This document shows, in pieces, positions 1 to 5,863 of a DNA stretch of 12,962 nt; within the stretch, counting starts at the first letter, position 1; the number at the start of each line of letters is the position of its first letter. The stretch is from CAYTNY01 sp964439215 (GTDB lineage Bacteria > Oederibacteriota > PGYV01 > CAYTNY01). Under the pieces are notes generated by a model. The model saw only the letters and a list, made by a program, of their open reading frames with translations, searched no databases and was not told the origin of the DNA. Location: contig CAYTNY010000063.1 in assembly GCA_964439215.1 (NCBI GenBank), positions 1-12,962 of the forward strand, read 5' to 3'. Made by a program: the position numbers and the translations under genes.

Positions 1-61
1 AAACCGCGGACAATTTAATGTGTGAATGCTTCCCTGCGGTCTTGTATTGCGGGATTTTTGA

Positions 62-541
62 TTACTGTTGTTCCTGTTTTTTCTTTCCCAGCCCGTATAA
101 CCCGATGTCGTTTTTGTCAAAAAACATTATAATAACTCCGGGAACGAGCATTGCGAGGTCTCTTATTATTGTGACGGCGCCTATTTTTTCCTCGGGGAAA
201 AGCAGGTCAAAGCAGCCGCATTCAATATCCACGCCCTGCGCAAGTGCGATGAGTATTGCGGCAATAAACATTATCAGCATTGTGTTTATTATCAGCGCGC
301 TGCTTTGTGCTTTAATGTCAAGTATAAGCAAAAGCCCGGCTGCCAGTTCTATCCAGGGGACCGTTGCCGCGAAAAAAGGCACAAGGGCGCTTGGAAGTAT
401 CATATAGGAGTATACATCCGCGGCAAAAGTATGAGGGTCAATTATCTTGCCCGCGGCGGCGGCGACAAAAAGAAAGCCAAGAATGATCTTACAGGCGGCA
501 AGAAAGCGGCTGTCTGACAGAAAACGTCTGAATTTTTCCAT
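62..541 (-). CDS. MauE/DoxX-family redox-associated membrane protein
   Basis: A small integral membrane protein of about 159 residues with four predicted membrane segments, roughly residues 15-33, 50-75, 80-102 and 120-142. It carries a C108-G-C110 pair in the motif IECGCFD just before the last segment. MauE/DoxX relatives often carry such a CGCF motif, and MauE works with thioredoxin-like partners in periplasmic disulfide chemistry. It is the last gene of the thiol-redox operon, 5 bp after the rhodanese stop. I start it at the ATG at 541 rather than the in-frame GTG at 550, because an AAGGTGA ribosome binding site stands 5 bp before the ATG and overlaps the upstream TGA. The tail is short, polar and K/Q-rich. 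The family call rests on hydrophobic pattern and the Cys motif, so MauE versus DoxX is not firmly resolved. A role in passing or accepting thiol electrons at the membrane is inferred from context. Confidence 0.8.
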   Translation of the reverse strand: MEKFRRFLSDSRFLAACKIILGFLFVAAAAGKIIDPHTFAADVYSYMILPSALVPFFAATVPWIELAAGLLLILDIKAQSSALIINTMLIMFIAAILIALAQGVDIECGCFDLLFPEEKIGAVTIIRDLAMLVPGVIIMFFDKNDIGLYGLGKKKQEQQ

Positions 542-546
542 TAATA

Positions 547-1572
547 TCACCTTCCCCTTCTTGGATTCTTATATATCGGGTAATCTGCTTTTTTCCATCT
601 TTTAAGGGCGTCCGGGAAACGCAGAACTTTTTTATGTCCGGCTTCATAAAGTATTTTTACTGCTTTTTCGGACTGGCCGCCCCTGCCGTGGCAGTAAACA
701 ACAACCGGCTTCTGCTCTAAAAAGGCCTTATACCCCGGCAGCATATCCTTTATCTTATCAAGCGGCAGCGAAACAGCCCTGCTGATCCTTTCTTCGGCAT
801 ATTTTTCCCTTGTATCAACATCCACAAAATTCGCCAGTGATTTGTCGTATAAAAACTTTGCTTCATCAAGAGTTATATCAGGTATCCCGGAGACGGATCC
901 GGCTTCTTTTAAAAGATGTTTATACTTTTCGGGCGGCTCATATTCTTTGACCGGCATATCAGCCTGTTTCCATTCGGGCCAGCCTCCGAAAAACAACACA
1001 ATATTTCTGTAGCCCATATCAAAGAGCTTATACGCAACTCTGTCCGAAAGCCGGCATCCTGTCCCATGGCAGTACGGGACAAGCACTTTGTCTTTCAGCT
1101 GTTTTTCATATTCTTTTATTTTCTGAGGGCTGTAGCCGGAGCTTATGTATACGGCCCCGGGAATATGCGCTTTATTGTATTCGCCTTCGCTTCTCGCGTC
1201 AATAAAAAGCGCTCTGCCGCTTTCAAACAGAACTTTTGCCTCTTTTATATGAATTTTCGGTATATCGTTTTTGGCTGAAACTTCACTGAATAAATATTTA
1301 TATTCCGACGGGATCTTATATTTTTTCTTTTTTGAAGAGACAGAAATACCGTTGTCAGACGCACTGACGGATTGTGAGCCGGATTCCGCTACAATGTCTA
1401 TACCCGCAAGCACCCGCATTCCTGTATAAAAAACACCGACAGCAGCGGCAGCCGCAGTGATTATCACGGCGCCTTTTAATATATCCATTGCTTTGTTTTT
1501 TATGGATAAATTCTTTTTCCCGCTTTCCGGCGCGGTCTTGCTTTTTTTTATTTTCTTTTTATTTTTTTTCAT
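547..1572 (-). CDS. Membrane-anchored tandem rhodanese-domain protein
   Basis: A protein of 341 residues. A strongly basic cytoplasmic tail (residues 1-33, 13 lysines) is followed by one membrane segment (about 34-55) and two rhodanese domains. Domain 1 (about 90-210) has the conserved FIDARSEGEY and HIPGAVYI elements and the active-site loop C168-H-G-T-G-C173-R, ending with GGWPEWKQADMPV. Domain 2 (about 218-335) has FVDVDTREKY and a loop C294-H-G-R-G-G-Q, ending with RWKKADYPI. Rhodaneses transfer sulfane sulfur through a cysteine persulfide. By the positive-inside rule both domains should face the periplasm. Both catalytic-position cysteines are kept, so both may be active, although domain 2's loop lacks the usual trailing arginine. 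An excellent GGAGGAT site precedes the ATG. It lies between a CcdA-like gene and a MauE-like gene, suggesting a sulfur or persulfide role outside the cytoplasm. Confidence 0.9.
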   Translation of the reverse strand: MKKNKKKIKKSKTAPESGKKNLSIKNKAMDILKGAVIITAAAAAVGVFYTGMRVLAGIDIVAESGSQSVSASDNGISVSSKKKKYKIPSEYKYLFSEVSAKNDIPKIHIKEAKVLFESGRALFIDARSEGEYNKAHIPGAVYISSGYSPQKIKEYEKQLKDKVLVPYCHGTGCRLSDRVAYKLFDMGYRNIVLFFGGWPEWKQADMPVKEYEPPEKYKHLLKEAGSVSGIPDITLDEAKFLYDKSLANFVDVDTREKYAEERISRAVSLPLDKIKDMLPGYKAFLEQKPVVVYCHGRGGQSEKAVKILYEAGHKKVLRFPDALKRWKKADYPIYKNPRRGR

Positions 1573-1596
1573 AGCATCCTCCGTAAAAGTAATATA

Positions 1597-2307
1597 TCAG
1601 GCAAATACCGCCGCAGCCGTATAAATACCCGCAAGTATTATAAAGGCTCCGCATATTTTTTTCAATATATTAACCGCGCCGGAGTTTTCACCCCAGTGCA
1701 GATATTTTTCAACCAGTTCGGTAAACGTTCCGGCTATTACTATTACAATACAGTGCCCCGCGGCGTACGCAAGCACAAGAAGCGCGGAAAACACCGGATT
1801 CTCAGCTGCCGCACCGAATGCAGCGGCAAGCACAGGCGCCATAAACGCAAACGTACAGGGCCCGAGCGCTATTCCGAAGACCAGACCGAGCATAAACGAT
1901 GCCCAATAACCTTTCTTTTTATACTTCGGATTAAAGGCTGACTGCAGAAAAGGCATCGGCAGCAGACCTATTAAATGCAGTCCTATTACGATAAAAATAA
2001 CCGCAATCATAAGATTTCCCCATATACCCAGATCCCCCGCTATCATACCTGCCATACTTGTAATAACGCCTATCAGCGCAATTGTTATAAGTATGCCAAG
2101 GGAAAACAGCGCTGACAGGCAGAATGCCCTTTTAATTCCTATTTTATCTCCCTGAGCGCCCACAAAAGCCACAATCAGCGGAATCGCCGCCAAGTGGCAG
2201 GGGCTCAGTATTATACTCAGTATTCCCCATGTAAAAGAGGCTGTCAGCGCGATTCCCGCCGACTCGCTCATCGCAAGCGTAAGATTTGTAAATATCTCCT
2301 GAACCAC
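1597..2307 (-). CDS. ccdA: CcdA-like transmembrane thiol-electron conduit
   Basis: A polytopic membrane protein of 236 residues with about six membrane segments, the size of CcdA and of the central domain of DsbD. The two diagnostic cysteines follow prolines: LSPC37HLAAIPL in the first segment and LGPC151TFAFMAPV in the fourth. CcdA proteins pass electrons from cytosolic thioredoxin across the inner membrane to extracytoplasmic thioredoxin-like proteins. Here the plausible donor is the small CMKC protein (3368-3604), or housekeeping thioredoxin. The plausible acceptors are the CVPC lipoprotein and the CRC protein just upstream. The start is a GTG at 2307 behind AAAGGAGAA, only 2 bp after the previous stop, implying translational coupling. 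Some relatives of this size serve cytochrome c maturation, but no cytochrome genes are visible here. Confidence 0.92.
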   Translation of the reverse strand: MVQEIFTNLTLAMSESAGIALTASFTWGILSIILSPCHLAAIPLIVAFVGAQGDKIGIKRAFCLSALFSLGILITIALIGVITSMAGMIAGDLGIWGNLMIAVIFIVIGLHLIGLLPMPFLQSAFNPKYKKKGYWASFMLGLVFGIALGPCTFAFMAPVLAAAFGAAAENPVFSALLVLAYAAGHCIVIVIAGTFTELVEKYLHWGENSGAVNILKKICGAFIILAGIYTAAAVFA

Positions 2308-2309
2308 TA

Positions 2310-2804
2310 TTATTCTCCTTTTACGGCAGTTATTATCGTGCCGCGGAAGTCATTTAACCTGAAACGAAAAGCGTTGGCGCTGTATATGGCATCGCCTTTT
2401 TTGTCAATAAAAACAATATGAGGAATAAGCCCCATTTCATATTTGTCCATTATTTCTTCGGTTTTTTTATCTTTAGCTTTGTCATAAATACTGAGTTTTA
2501 CCAGCCCTGAAATCTTCTCGGTTTCAAGCATATCTTTTACCTGTCTTTCCACCCTTTCACAGCGCGCCTTTATGCACCGGCAGGCGGAAGAATCAACAGC
2601 AAGTATTATCTCGCCTTTTTGCCCGCCGCTGACAAGCGCAGCCGAGGCGATGATAAAAAACACGGCCGTCAGTATGCCTGCCGCAGTAATCCTCTTATCC
2701 TTATAAACAGCTTTCTTTCCGCCGGCAGGGGTTTTCTTTGCCGTCTTTTTACGGGGCTTCGGAGAAGCTTTTCTCTTAACAGCTTTTGCCGCCTGCTTTT
2801 TCAC
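2310..2804 (-). CDS. Membrane-anchored thioredoxin-like protein with CxC-C cluster
   Basis: A protein of 164 residues that I do not recognise as a named family. Residues 1-38 are extremely basic (17 Lys/Arg, with Ala and Pro, resembling a histone H1 tail). A single membrane segment follows at about 39-59, then a roughly 100-residue domain. That domain opens with a hydrophobic strand (EIILAVDSS), then C75-R-C77-I-K-A-R-C82 at the start of a helix. Near its end is the strand LIPHIVFIDKKGD, whose Ile-Pro matches the cis-proline site of thioredoxin folds. A thioredoxin-like fold with the CxxC replaced by a CxC plus a distal Cys is therefore my inference. The start is a GTG at 2804 with a weak purine-rich AAGAAG site. 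The frame is open upstream to the stop of the preceding lipoprotein gene, so the true start could be another non-ATG codon. It precedes ccdA by 2 bp, suggesting it is a partner. Confidence 0.75.
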   Translation of the reverse strand: MKKQAAKAVKRKASPKPRKKTAKKTPAGGKKAVYKDKRITAAGILTAVFFIIASAALVSGGQKGEIILAVDSSACRCIKARCERVERQVKDMLETEKISGLVKLSIYDKAKDKKTEEIMDKYEMGLIPHIVFIDKKGDAIYSANAFRFRLNDFRGTIITAVKGE

Positions 2805-2837
2805 GGTCTTCTTTTTCGCGGGATTTTTTTCTTTTTG

Positions 2838-3347
2838 TCAGCTGCCTTCAATATTTACTCCTTTTTGCCTGAGAACCTCAACAATCCGCTCTTTTGGATA
2901 AAATCCCATATTCCTGTGAAATTCTTTTCCGTTCTCATCAAGAAAAACCTGGGTGGGTATGCCTCTTATTCCGTATTCCTTTGCAAACGGCCTGCCTTCA
3001 GGCGTCCATACATCGTGAAACACGATATTTACTTCATTTCCGTATTTCTCGTCAATTTCCTCCATAACAGGAACCATCATCTTGCAGGGTACGCATTTTA
3101 CGGAGCCAAGCTCCACAAAAGTTATTTTGTAATCTCCAAACTGTTCTTTATAATCCGGTTTGTGCCATTTAGGGCCGTCCTTCTTTGCCTCGGTTCTCTC
3201 TGCGCTCCTGTTTTGCTGTTTTTTGATACTCACGGGTTCGGGTTCGTTATTGGAAGCGTTTTTTTTGTCCGTATCCCTGTCGTTTCCGCAGGCGGAAAAC
3301 ATAAACAGCACAATAATCATACTCATAAAAATCAGTGTTTTCTTCAT
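2838..3347 (-). CDS. Thioredoxin-fold lipoprotein (TlpA/ResA-like)
   Basis: A lipoprotein of 169 residues. A lipoprotein signal ends in the lipobox F-S-A-C20, followed by a polar low-complexity linker to about residue 65. A thioredoxin domain fills the rest, with the active site C85-V-P-C88 (GSVKCVPCKMM) and the cis-Pro loop GIRGIPTQVFLDENG. Such proteins reduce, or more rarely oxidise, thiols outside the cytoplasm and are classical clients of CcdA-type electron conduits. Ser-Val-Lys replaces the Trp that usually precedes CxxC in thioredoxin, which may shift the redox potential. An AAAGGAGAT site stands before the ATG. The following gene lies 33 bp downstream in the same reading frame. Whether the lipid anchor sits in the inner or outer membrane cannot be told; residue +2 is Gly, so no classical Asp inner-membrane retention signal is present. 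Confidence 0.93.
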   Translation of the reverse strand: MKKTLIFMSMIIVLFMFSACGNDRDTDKKNASNNEPEPVSIKKQQNRSAERTEAKKDGPKWHKPDYKEQFGDYKITFVELGSVKCVPCKMMVPVMEEIDEKYGNEVNIVFHDVWTPEGRPFAKEYGIRGIPTQVFLDENGKEFHRNMGFYPKERIVEVLRQKGVNIEGS

Positions 3348-3367
3348 AACAAATCTCCTTTTGTATT

Positions 3368-3604
3368 TTAAATGCCAAGCATCTTTTTTATCTCTTCTTC
3401 TGACGGAACTTTTCCGGATATCACAACTTTCCCGTCAACAGCCACCGCAGGAGTCAGCATAACATTATATTCCATTATCTTATTTATTTCGCTTACCTTC
3501 TCAATCTCAGCCTCAACTTCGTTTTCAGCAGCAACTTTTTTTACCGCTTCCAGGGTCTTTTCGCATTTCATGCACCCGGGCCCCAAAACTGTTATTTTAA
3601 CCAT
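3368..3604 (-). CDS. Small thioredoxin-like 'redox-active disulfide protein 2'
   Basis: A compact cytosolic thioredoxin-fold protein of 78 residues with the active site GPGC11-M-K-C14 close to the N-terminus, the cis-Pro strand MLTPAVAVDGKVV, and the ending GKVPSEEEIKKMLG. This pattern matches the small CxxC proteins annotated as redox-active disulfide protein 2 (TIGR00412), which are often found beside ArsP-type permeases and ArsR regulators. I start it at the ATG at 3604, preceded by AGAGGAG with a 6 bp spacer; longer readings would swallow that site. It overlaps the arsR-like gene by 8 bp, so translation is probably coupled. It is a candidate cytosolic electron donor to the CcdA-like protein, or a thiol carrier for the metal or metalloid; both roles are inferred. 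Confidence 0.92.
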   Translation of the reverse strand: MVKITVLGPGCMKCEKTLEAVKKVAAENEVEAEIEKVSEINKIMEYNVMLTPAVAVDGKVVISGKVPSEEEIKKMLGI

Positions 3605-3983
3605 TTTTTTCTCCTCTTTTTTTATTATTGCCGGCAATGCGGCACGAGATAATTTCTCCGTTCCGGCGCAGGCTCAGCCTTTTTTCAAGGCGCTCAAAAT
3701 CCTTTTTCAGAACGGTTTCATCCATTTTCACAACCGCATCCGACAAATTTACATCCGGATCAGCAGCAGCGGAATAAAGTATCCATCTTCCGTTTCTTTT
3801 TTCTTTTACCATCCCCGCGTTTTTCAGAATCTGAAGGTGCCGCGACACATTATACTGGCTCTCTTTTACCGCGTCTATGAGCTCGCATACCGCAATCTCT
3901 TTATCGGTTTTCAAAAGCAGCCTGTAAAGCCTCAATCTGGTCTTATCCGCCAGAGACGCGAAAATTTTCAGGGCTTTTTCCAT
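3597..3983 (-). CDS. ArsR/SmtB-family transcriptional repressor
   Basis: A winged-helix regulator of 128 residues. The N-terminal helix includes FASLADKTRLRLYRLL, the family signature. The recognition helix lies in SQYNVSRHLQILKNAGMV (about residues 42-59), and the wing in KRNGRWILYSAA. ArsR repressors leave the operator when thiophilic metals, metalloids or sulfur species bind their cysteines. This one lacks the classical ELCVCDL arsenic site: only C33 (AVCELIDA) lies there, with a second cysteine, C114, near the C-terminus, so the inducer cannot be assigned. The ATG at 3983 is chosen because GGAGGA precedes it. That site is formed by the last Gly-Gly codons and TAG stop of the DGC gene 4 bp upstream. 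It very probably represses the operon's own promoter, where inverted repeats cover the -10 box. Confidence 0.94.
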   Translation of the reverse strand: MEKALKIFASLADKTRLRLYRLLLKTDKEIAVCELIDAVKESQYNVSRHLQILKNAGMVKEKRNGRWILYSAAADPDVNLSDAVVKMDETVLKKDFERLEKRLSLRRNGEIISCRIAGNNKKRGEKNG

Positions 3984-3987
3984 AAAA

Positions 3988-4401
3988 CTATCCTCCGCAG
4001 CAGCACCCGCTGCCGCTGTTTTTTGCCGTGTCCGGTATATCATTTTCAATTATACCGCTGATACGGTCAAAAGCAGTTTTAACCGTATCGTCGGACACGC
4101 CTGCTTTGTTCTTTTCAAAGCCAAATTCGGTAATAACGTAATTTTCGCACGCGATACCCCGGTTTTTCAGCATTTTTTTTCCGCACTTGATTCCGCACCC
4201 GTCAATAACAATATTCCGTTTGGCTTCTTTTGCTGATTTCAAAAACTTTTCAATATCACCGCCTATTCCGGCAAGACAGGATATATTTCCGTATCCTGCC
4301 ACTGACAGCATCCTTGCCAGCCTGTCGCTTATAAAACCCACATCAGATCCGCCTGAACAGGCGTAAATAAATTCATTCCCTTCATTGCAGCAGTCCGCCA
4401 T
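3988..4401 (-). CDS. DGC-domain cysteine-rich (putative zinc-binding) protein
   Basis: A soluble protein of 137 residues matching the DGC family (PF08859), named after its Asp-Gly-Cys motif, here IVID67GC69GIKC73GKK. Other family features are YACSGGSDVG near the N-terminus (C15) and ISCLAGIGGD (C42). The biochemical role is not established; metal binding has been proposed. This copy has extra cysteines at both ends, C4-C5 near the start and a terminal GSGCCCGG (C133-C135), giving it about ten cysteines, a plausible thiophilic metal or metalloid chelator. It is preceded by a near-perfect AAGGAGGA site and sits between the permease and the ArsR regulator. It could hand substrate to the permease or to the regulator, which is inference. 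Confidence 0.88.
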   Translation of the reverse strand: MADCCNEGNEFIYACSGGSDVGFISDRLARMLSVAGYGNISCLAGIGGDIEKFLKSAKEAKRNIVIDGCGIKCGKKMLKNRGIACENYVITEFGFEKNKAGVSDDTVKTAFDRISGIIENDIPDTAKNSGSGCCCGG

Positions 4402-4418
4402 TTTAAATCCTCCTTAAA

Positions 4419-5582
4419 TCAGAATAAACTTCCGTAAATCATTCCTGAAATTGTTGCCATTATTACGACAAGAACTATATAAACAAGGGTCTTCTTTTTC
4501 CCCATTATGCTGTGTATTACCATCATATTGGGAATACTCAAAGCCGGGCCCGCAAGCAAAAGAGCGAGTGCCGGCCCTTTTCCCATTCCCGCGCCCATAA
4601 GCCCCTGAAGTATGGGTATTTCAGTCAATGTAGCAAAATACATCAAAGCTCCCGCAGCAGACGCGAATAAGTTTGCCTGCAGGGAATTCCCGCCCACAAG
4701 AGACGCGATCCACTGCTGGGGTATCAGAGCCGGATGTCCGGGCCTGCCCAGAAGAAATCCCGCTGCCAGCACGCCGATAAACAAAAGAGGCATTATCTGG
4801 AGCGCAAAACCCAGACTCTCGCTTCTCCATTCTTTTCTTTCTTCTTTATTAAACCAGGCAAAAACCATATACGCAAGAACCGCGGTTAAGACTCCTGAAA
4901 TTATCCATTTCGCTTCAAATACGGCGTTCCACAGCGGCATTGATTCGTCTTTTCCCCAGTTCAGAAAAACCAAAACAGCGATCATAACAAAAAAATAGGA
5001 GATAAGCTTCCACCCCGGTTTGCCGCCTGCCGCATCACTGCTTTGGGCCATAATGCCGTCAACTCTCTCCTGTTCTTCCTTTCTGAATACAAACTGCATT
5101 ATCAGCCCTATTATTACCGCGAAAAATACAGCGCCGATCACCCGCGCGGCGCCCATTTCAATTCCCAGCACCCTTGCTGTCAGAATTATTGCCAGTATAT
5201 TAATCGCCGGGCCCGCATACAAGAACGCCGAAGCAGGGCCTATTCCCGCGCCTCTTTTATATATACCCGCAAAAAGCGGAAGAACAGTACAGGAACACAC
5301 GGCAAGCACGCTTCCCGAAACAGAAGCAACAGCGTATGAAACAAACTTATTCGCCTTTGCCCCGAGATATTTCAGAACCGAATCGCTTTTTATGAATACG
5401 GATATGGCTCCCGCTATCAGGAACGCGGGAATAAGGCACAGTAAAACGTGCTCGCGCGCGTAATCCCGGGTCATATACAAAGCTTCCATTACGGCGTTTT
5501 TTATTATTGCGCTGTCAAAAGGAAAAAAATAAAACAAAACAAAAACACCTGTGATATAAAAAAACTTCTTTTTCTGCTCCAC
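4419..5582 (-). CDS. ArsP-type permease (PF03773/DUF318 family)
   Basis: A membrane protein of about 387 residues in two homologous halves. The first half contains SVLAVCSCTVLPLFAGIYKR followed by GAGIGPASAFLYAGPAIN. The second contains ATLTEIPILQGLMGAGMG followed by GPALALLLAGPALSIPN. The repeated GAG-x-G...AGPA signature and the Cys-Ser-Cys are hallmarks of the ArsP_1 permease family. Some members export trivalent organoarsenicals and others are proposed metal exporters. About eight to ten membrane segments are visible, with a charged cytoplasmic stretch in the middle (around FRKEEQERVDG). The frame is open to 5657, but that would put the start in the -35 box. I choose the GTG at 5582, preceded by GAGGAG with a 7 bp spacer. 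It is the first gene of the operon, directly under the ArsR-type operator. Confidence 0.92.
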   Translation of the reverse strand: MEQKKKFFYITGVFVLFYFFPFDSAIIKNAVMEALYMTRDYAREHVLLCLIPAFLIAGAISVFIKSDSVLKYLGAKANKFVSYAVASVSGSVLAVCSCTVLPLFAGIYKRGAGIGPASAFLYAGPAINILAIILTARVLGIEMGAARVIGAVFFAVIIGLIMQFVFRKEEQERVDGIMAQSSDAAGGKPGWKLISYFFVMIAVLVFLNWGKDESMPLWNAVFEAKWIISGVLTAVLAYMVFAWFNKEERKEWRSESLGFALQIMPLLFIGVLAAGFLLGRPGHPALIPQQWIASLVGGNSLQANLFASAAGALMYFATLTEIPILQGLMGAGMGKGPALALLLAGPALSIPNMMVIHSIMGKKKTLVYIVLVVIMATISGMIYGSLF

Positions 5583-5611
5583 AATAAGACTCCTCAGAAA
5601 ATATATGTTTG

Positions 5612-5636
5612 TATGCGCTAACGTGCATATGTTAGC
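5612..5636 (-). promoter_or_regulatory. Probable ArsR operator: two interlocking inverted repeats
   Basis: Two perfect inverted repeats interlock over the -10 box and expected start site. One is TATGC-N8-GCATA at 5612-5629, the other GCTAAC-N8-GTTAGC at 5617-5636. Binding of a dimer here would block RNA polymerase. An ArsR-family repressor is encoded in the operon, so autoregulation is the natural reading. Which of the two repeats is the real half-site pair cannot be told from sequence. Confidence 0.7.
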
Positions 5637-5657
5637 AGAGGAGAAAACGCCTGTCAA
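5629..5657 (-). promoter_or_regulatory. Sigma-70-type promoter of the thiol-redox operon
   Basis: On the minus strand a perfect -35 box TTGACA (5657-5652) is followed by a 17 bp spacer and a -10 box TAACAT (5634-5629; four of six consensus bases). Transcription would start near 5622, leaving a leader of about 40 nt before the GTG start of the permease. No other credible promoter was seen between here and 62, and all downstream gaps are 33 bp or less, supporting one nine-gene transcript. Confidence 0.8.
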
Positions 5658-5863
5658 TAATTATTTTTTAATTTGAAGCTTCTCCGGAAATACCGGCTCT
5701 GCCCGGACGCGCACAATGCATATTACCCGCAGGCATATTATTTTTAAAAACCGCTGTTTTTTAATGAAATTCTCCGCGTATGCCGGAGTGCGGAAGCACT
5801 GCCTTTTGTCTGTTATAATCCGCCAACTCCCAGATTCCGGAAGTGCTTTTAACGGTTAAATAC
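5658..5863. other. Intergenic region downstream of the DNRLRE lipoprotein gene
   Basis: No gene is visible in these 206 bp. Two small hairpins might act in 3' end formation of the lipoprotein transcript: AGTGC-N4-GCACT (5787-5800), and an AT-rich stem AAAAAC-N4-GTTTTT (5746-5761). Neither has a strong GC stem plus T-run on the minus strand, so no confident terminator can be called. An 8 bp direct repeat GCATATTA occurs at 5718-5725 and 5733-5740. Confidence 0.4.

Noticed and set aside
2838..2840. TGA of the lipoprotein gene as selenocysteine or reassigned codon giving a fusion protein
   Set aside because: The thioredoxin domain is complete before it, a fusion would place a lysine-rich tail and membrane segment after a periplasmic domain, TGG is used for Trp, and several other genes here end at TGA normally.
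2619..3371. Plus-strand open frame of 250 codons
   Set aside because: It lies antisense to two well-supported minus-strand genes and has no domain-like content; low use of complementary stop codons explains it.
5583..5657. N-terminal extension of the permease frame by 25 codons up to a TTG at 5657
   Set aside because: The TTG is the first half of the TTGACA -35 box and the extension spans promoter and operator. GTG at 5582 has a good ribosome binding site and gives a normal-looking N-terminus.
5718..5740. Direct repeat of GCATATTA
   Set aside because: Only two 8 bp copies in AT-rich DNA; consistent with chance and not linked to any element.
5811..5819. Plus-strand TGTTATAAT resembling an extended -10 box
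   Set aside because: No matching -35 box and no plus-strand gene downstream.
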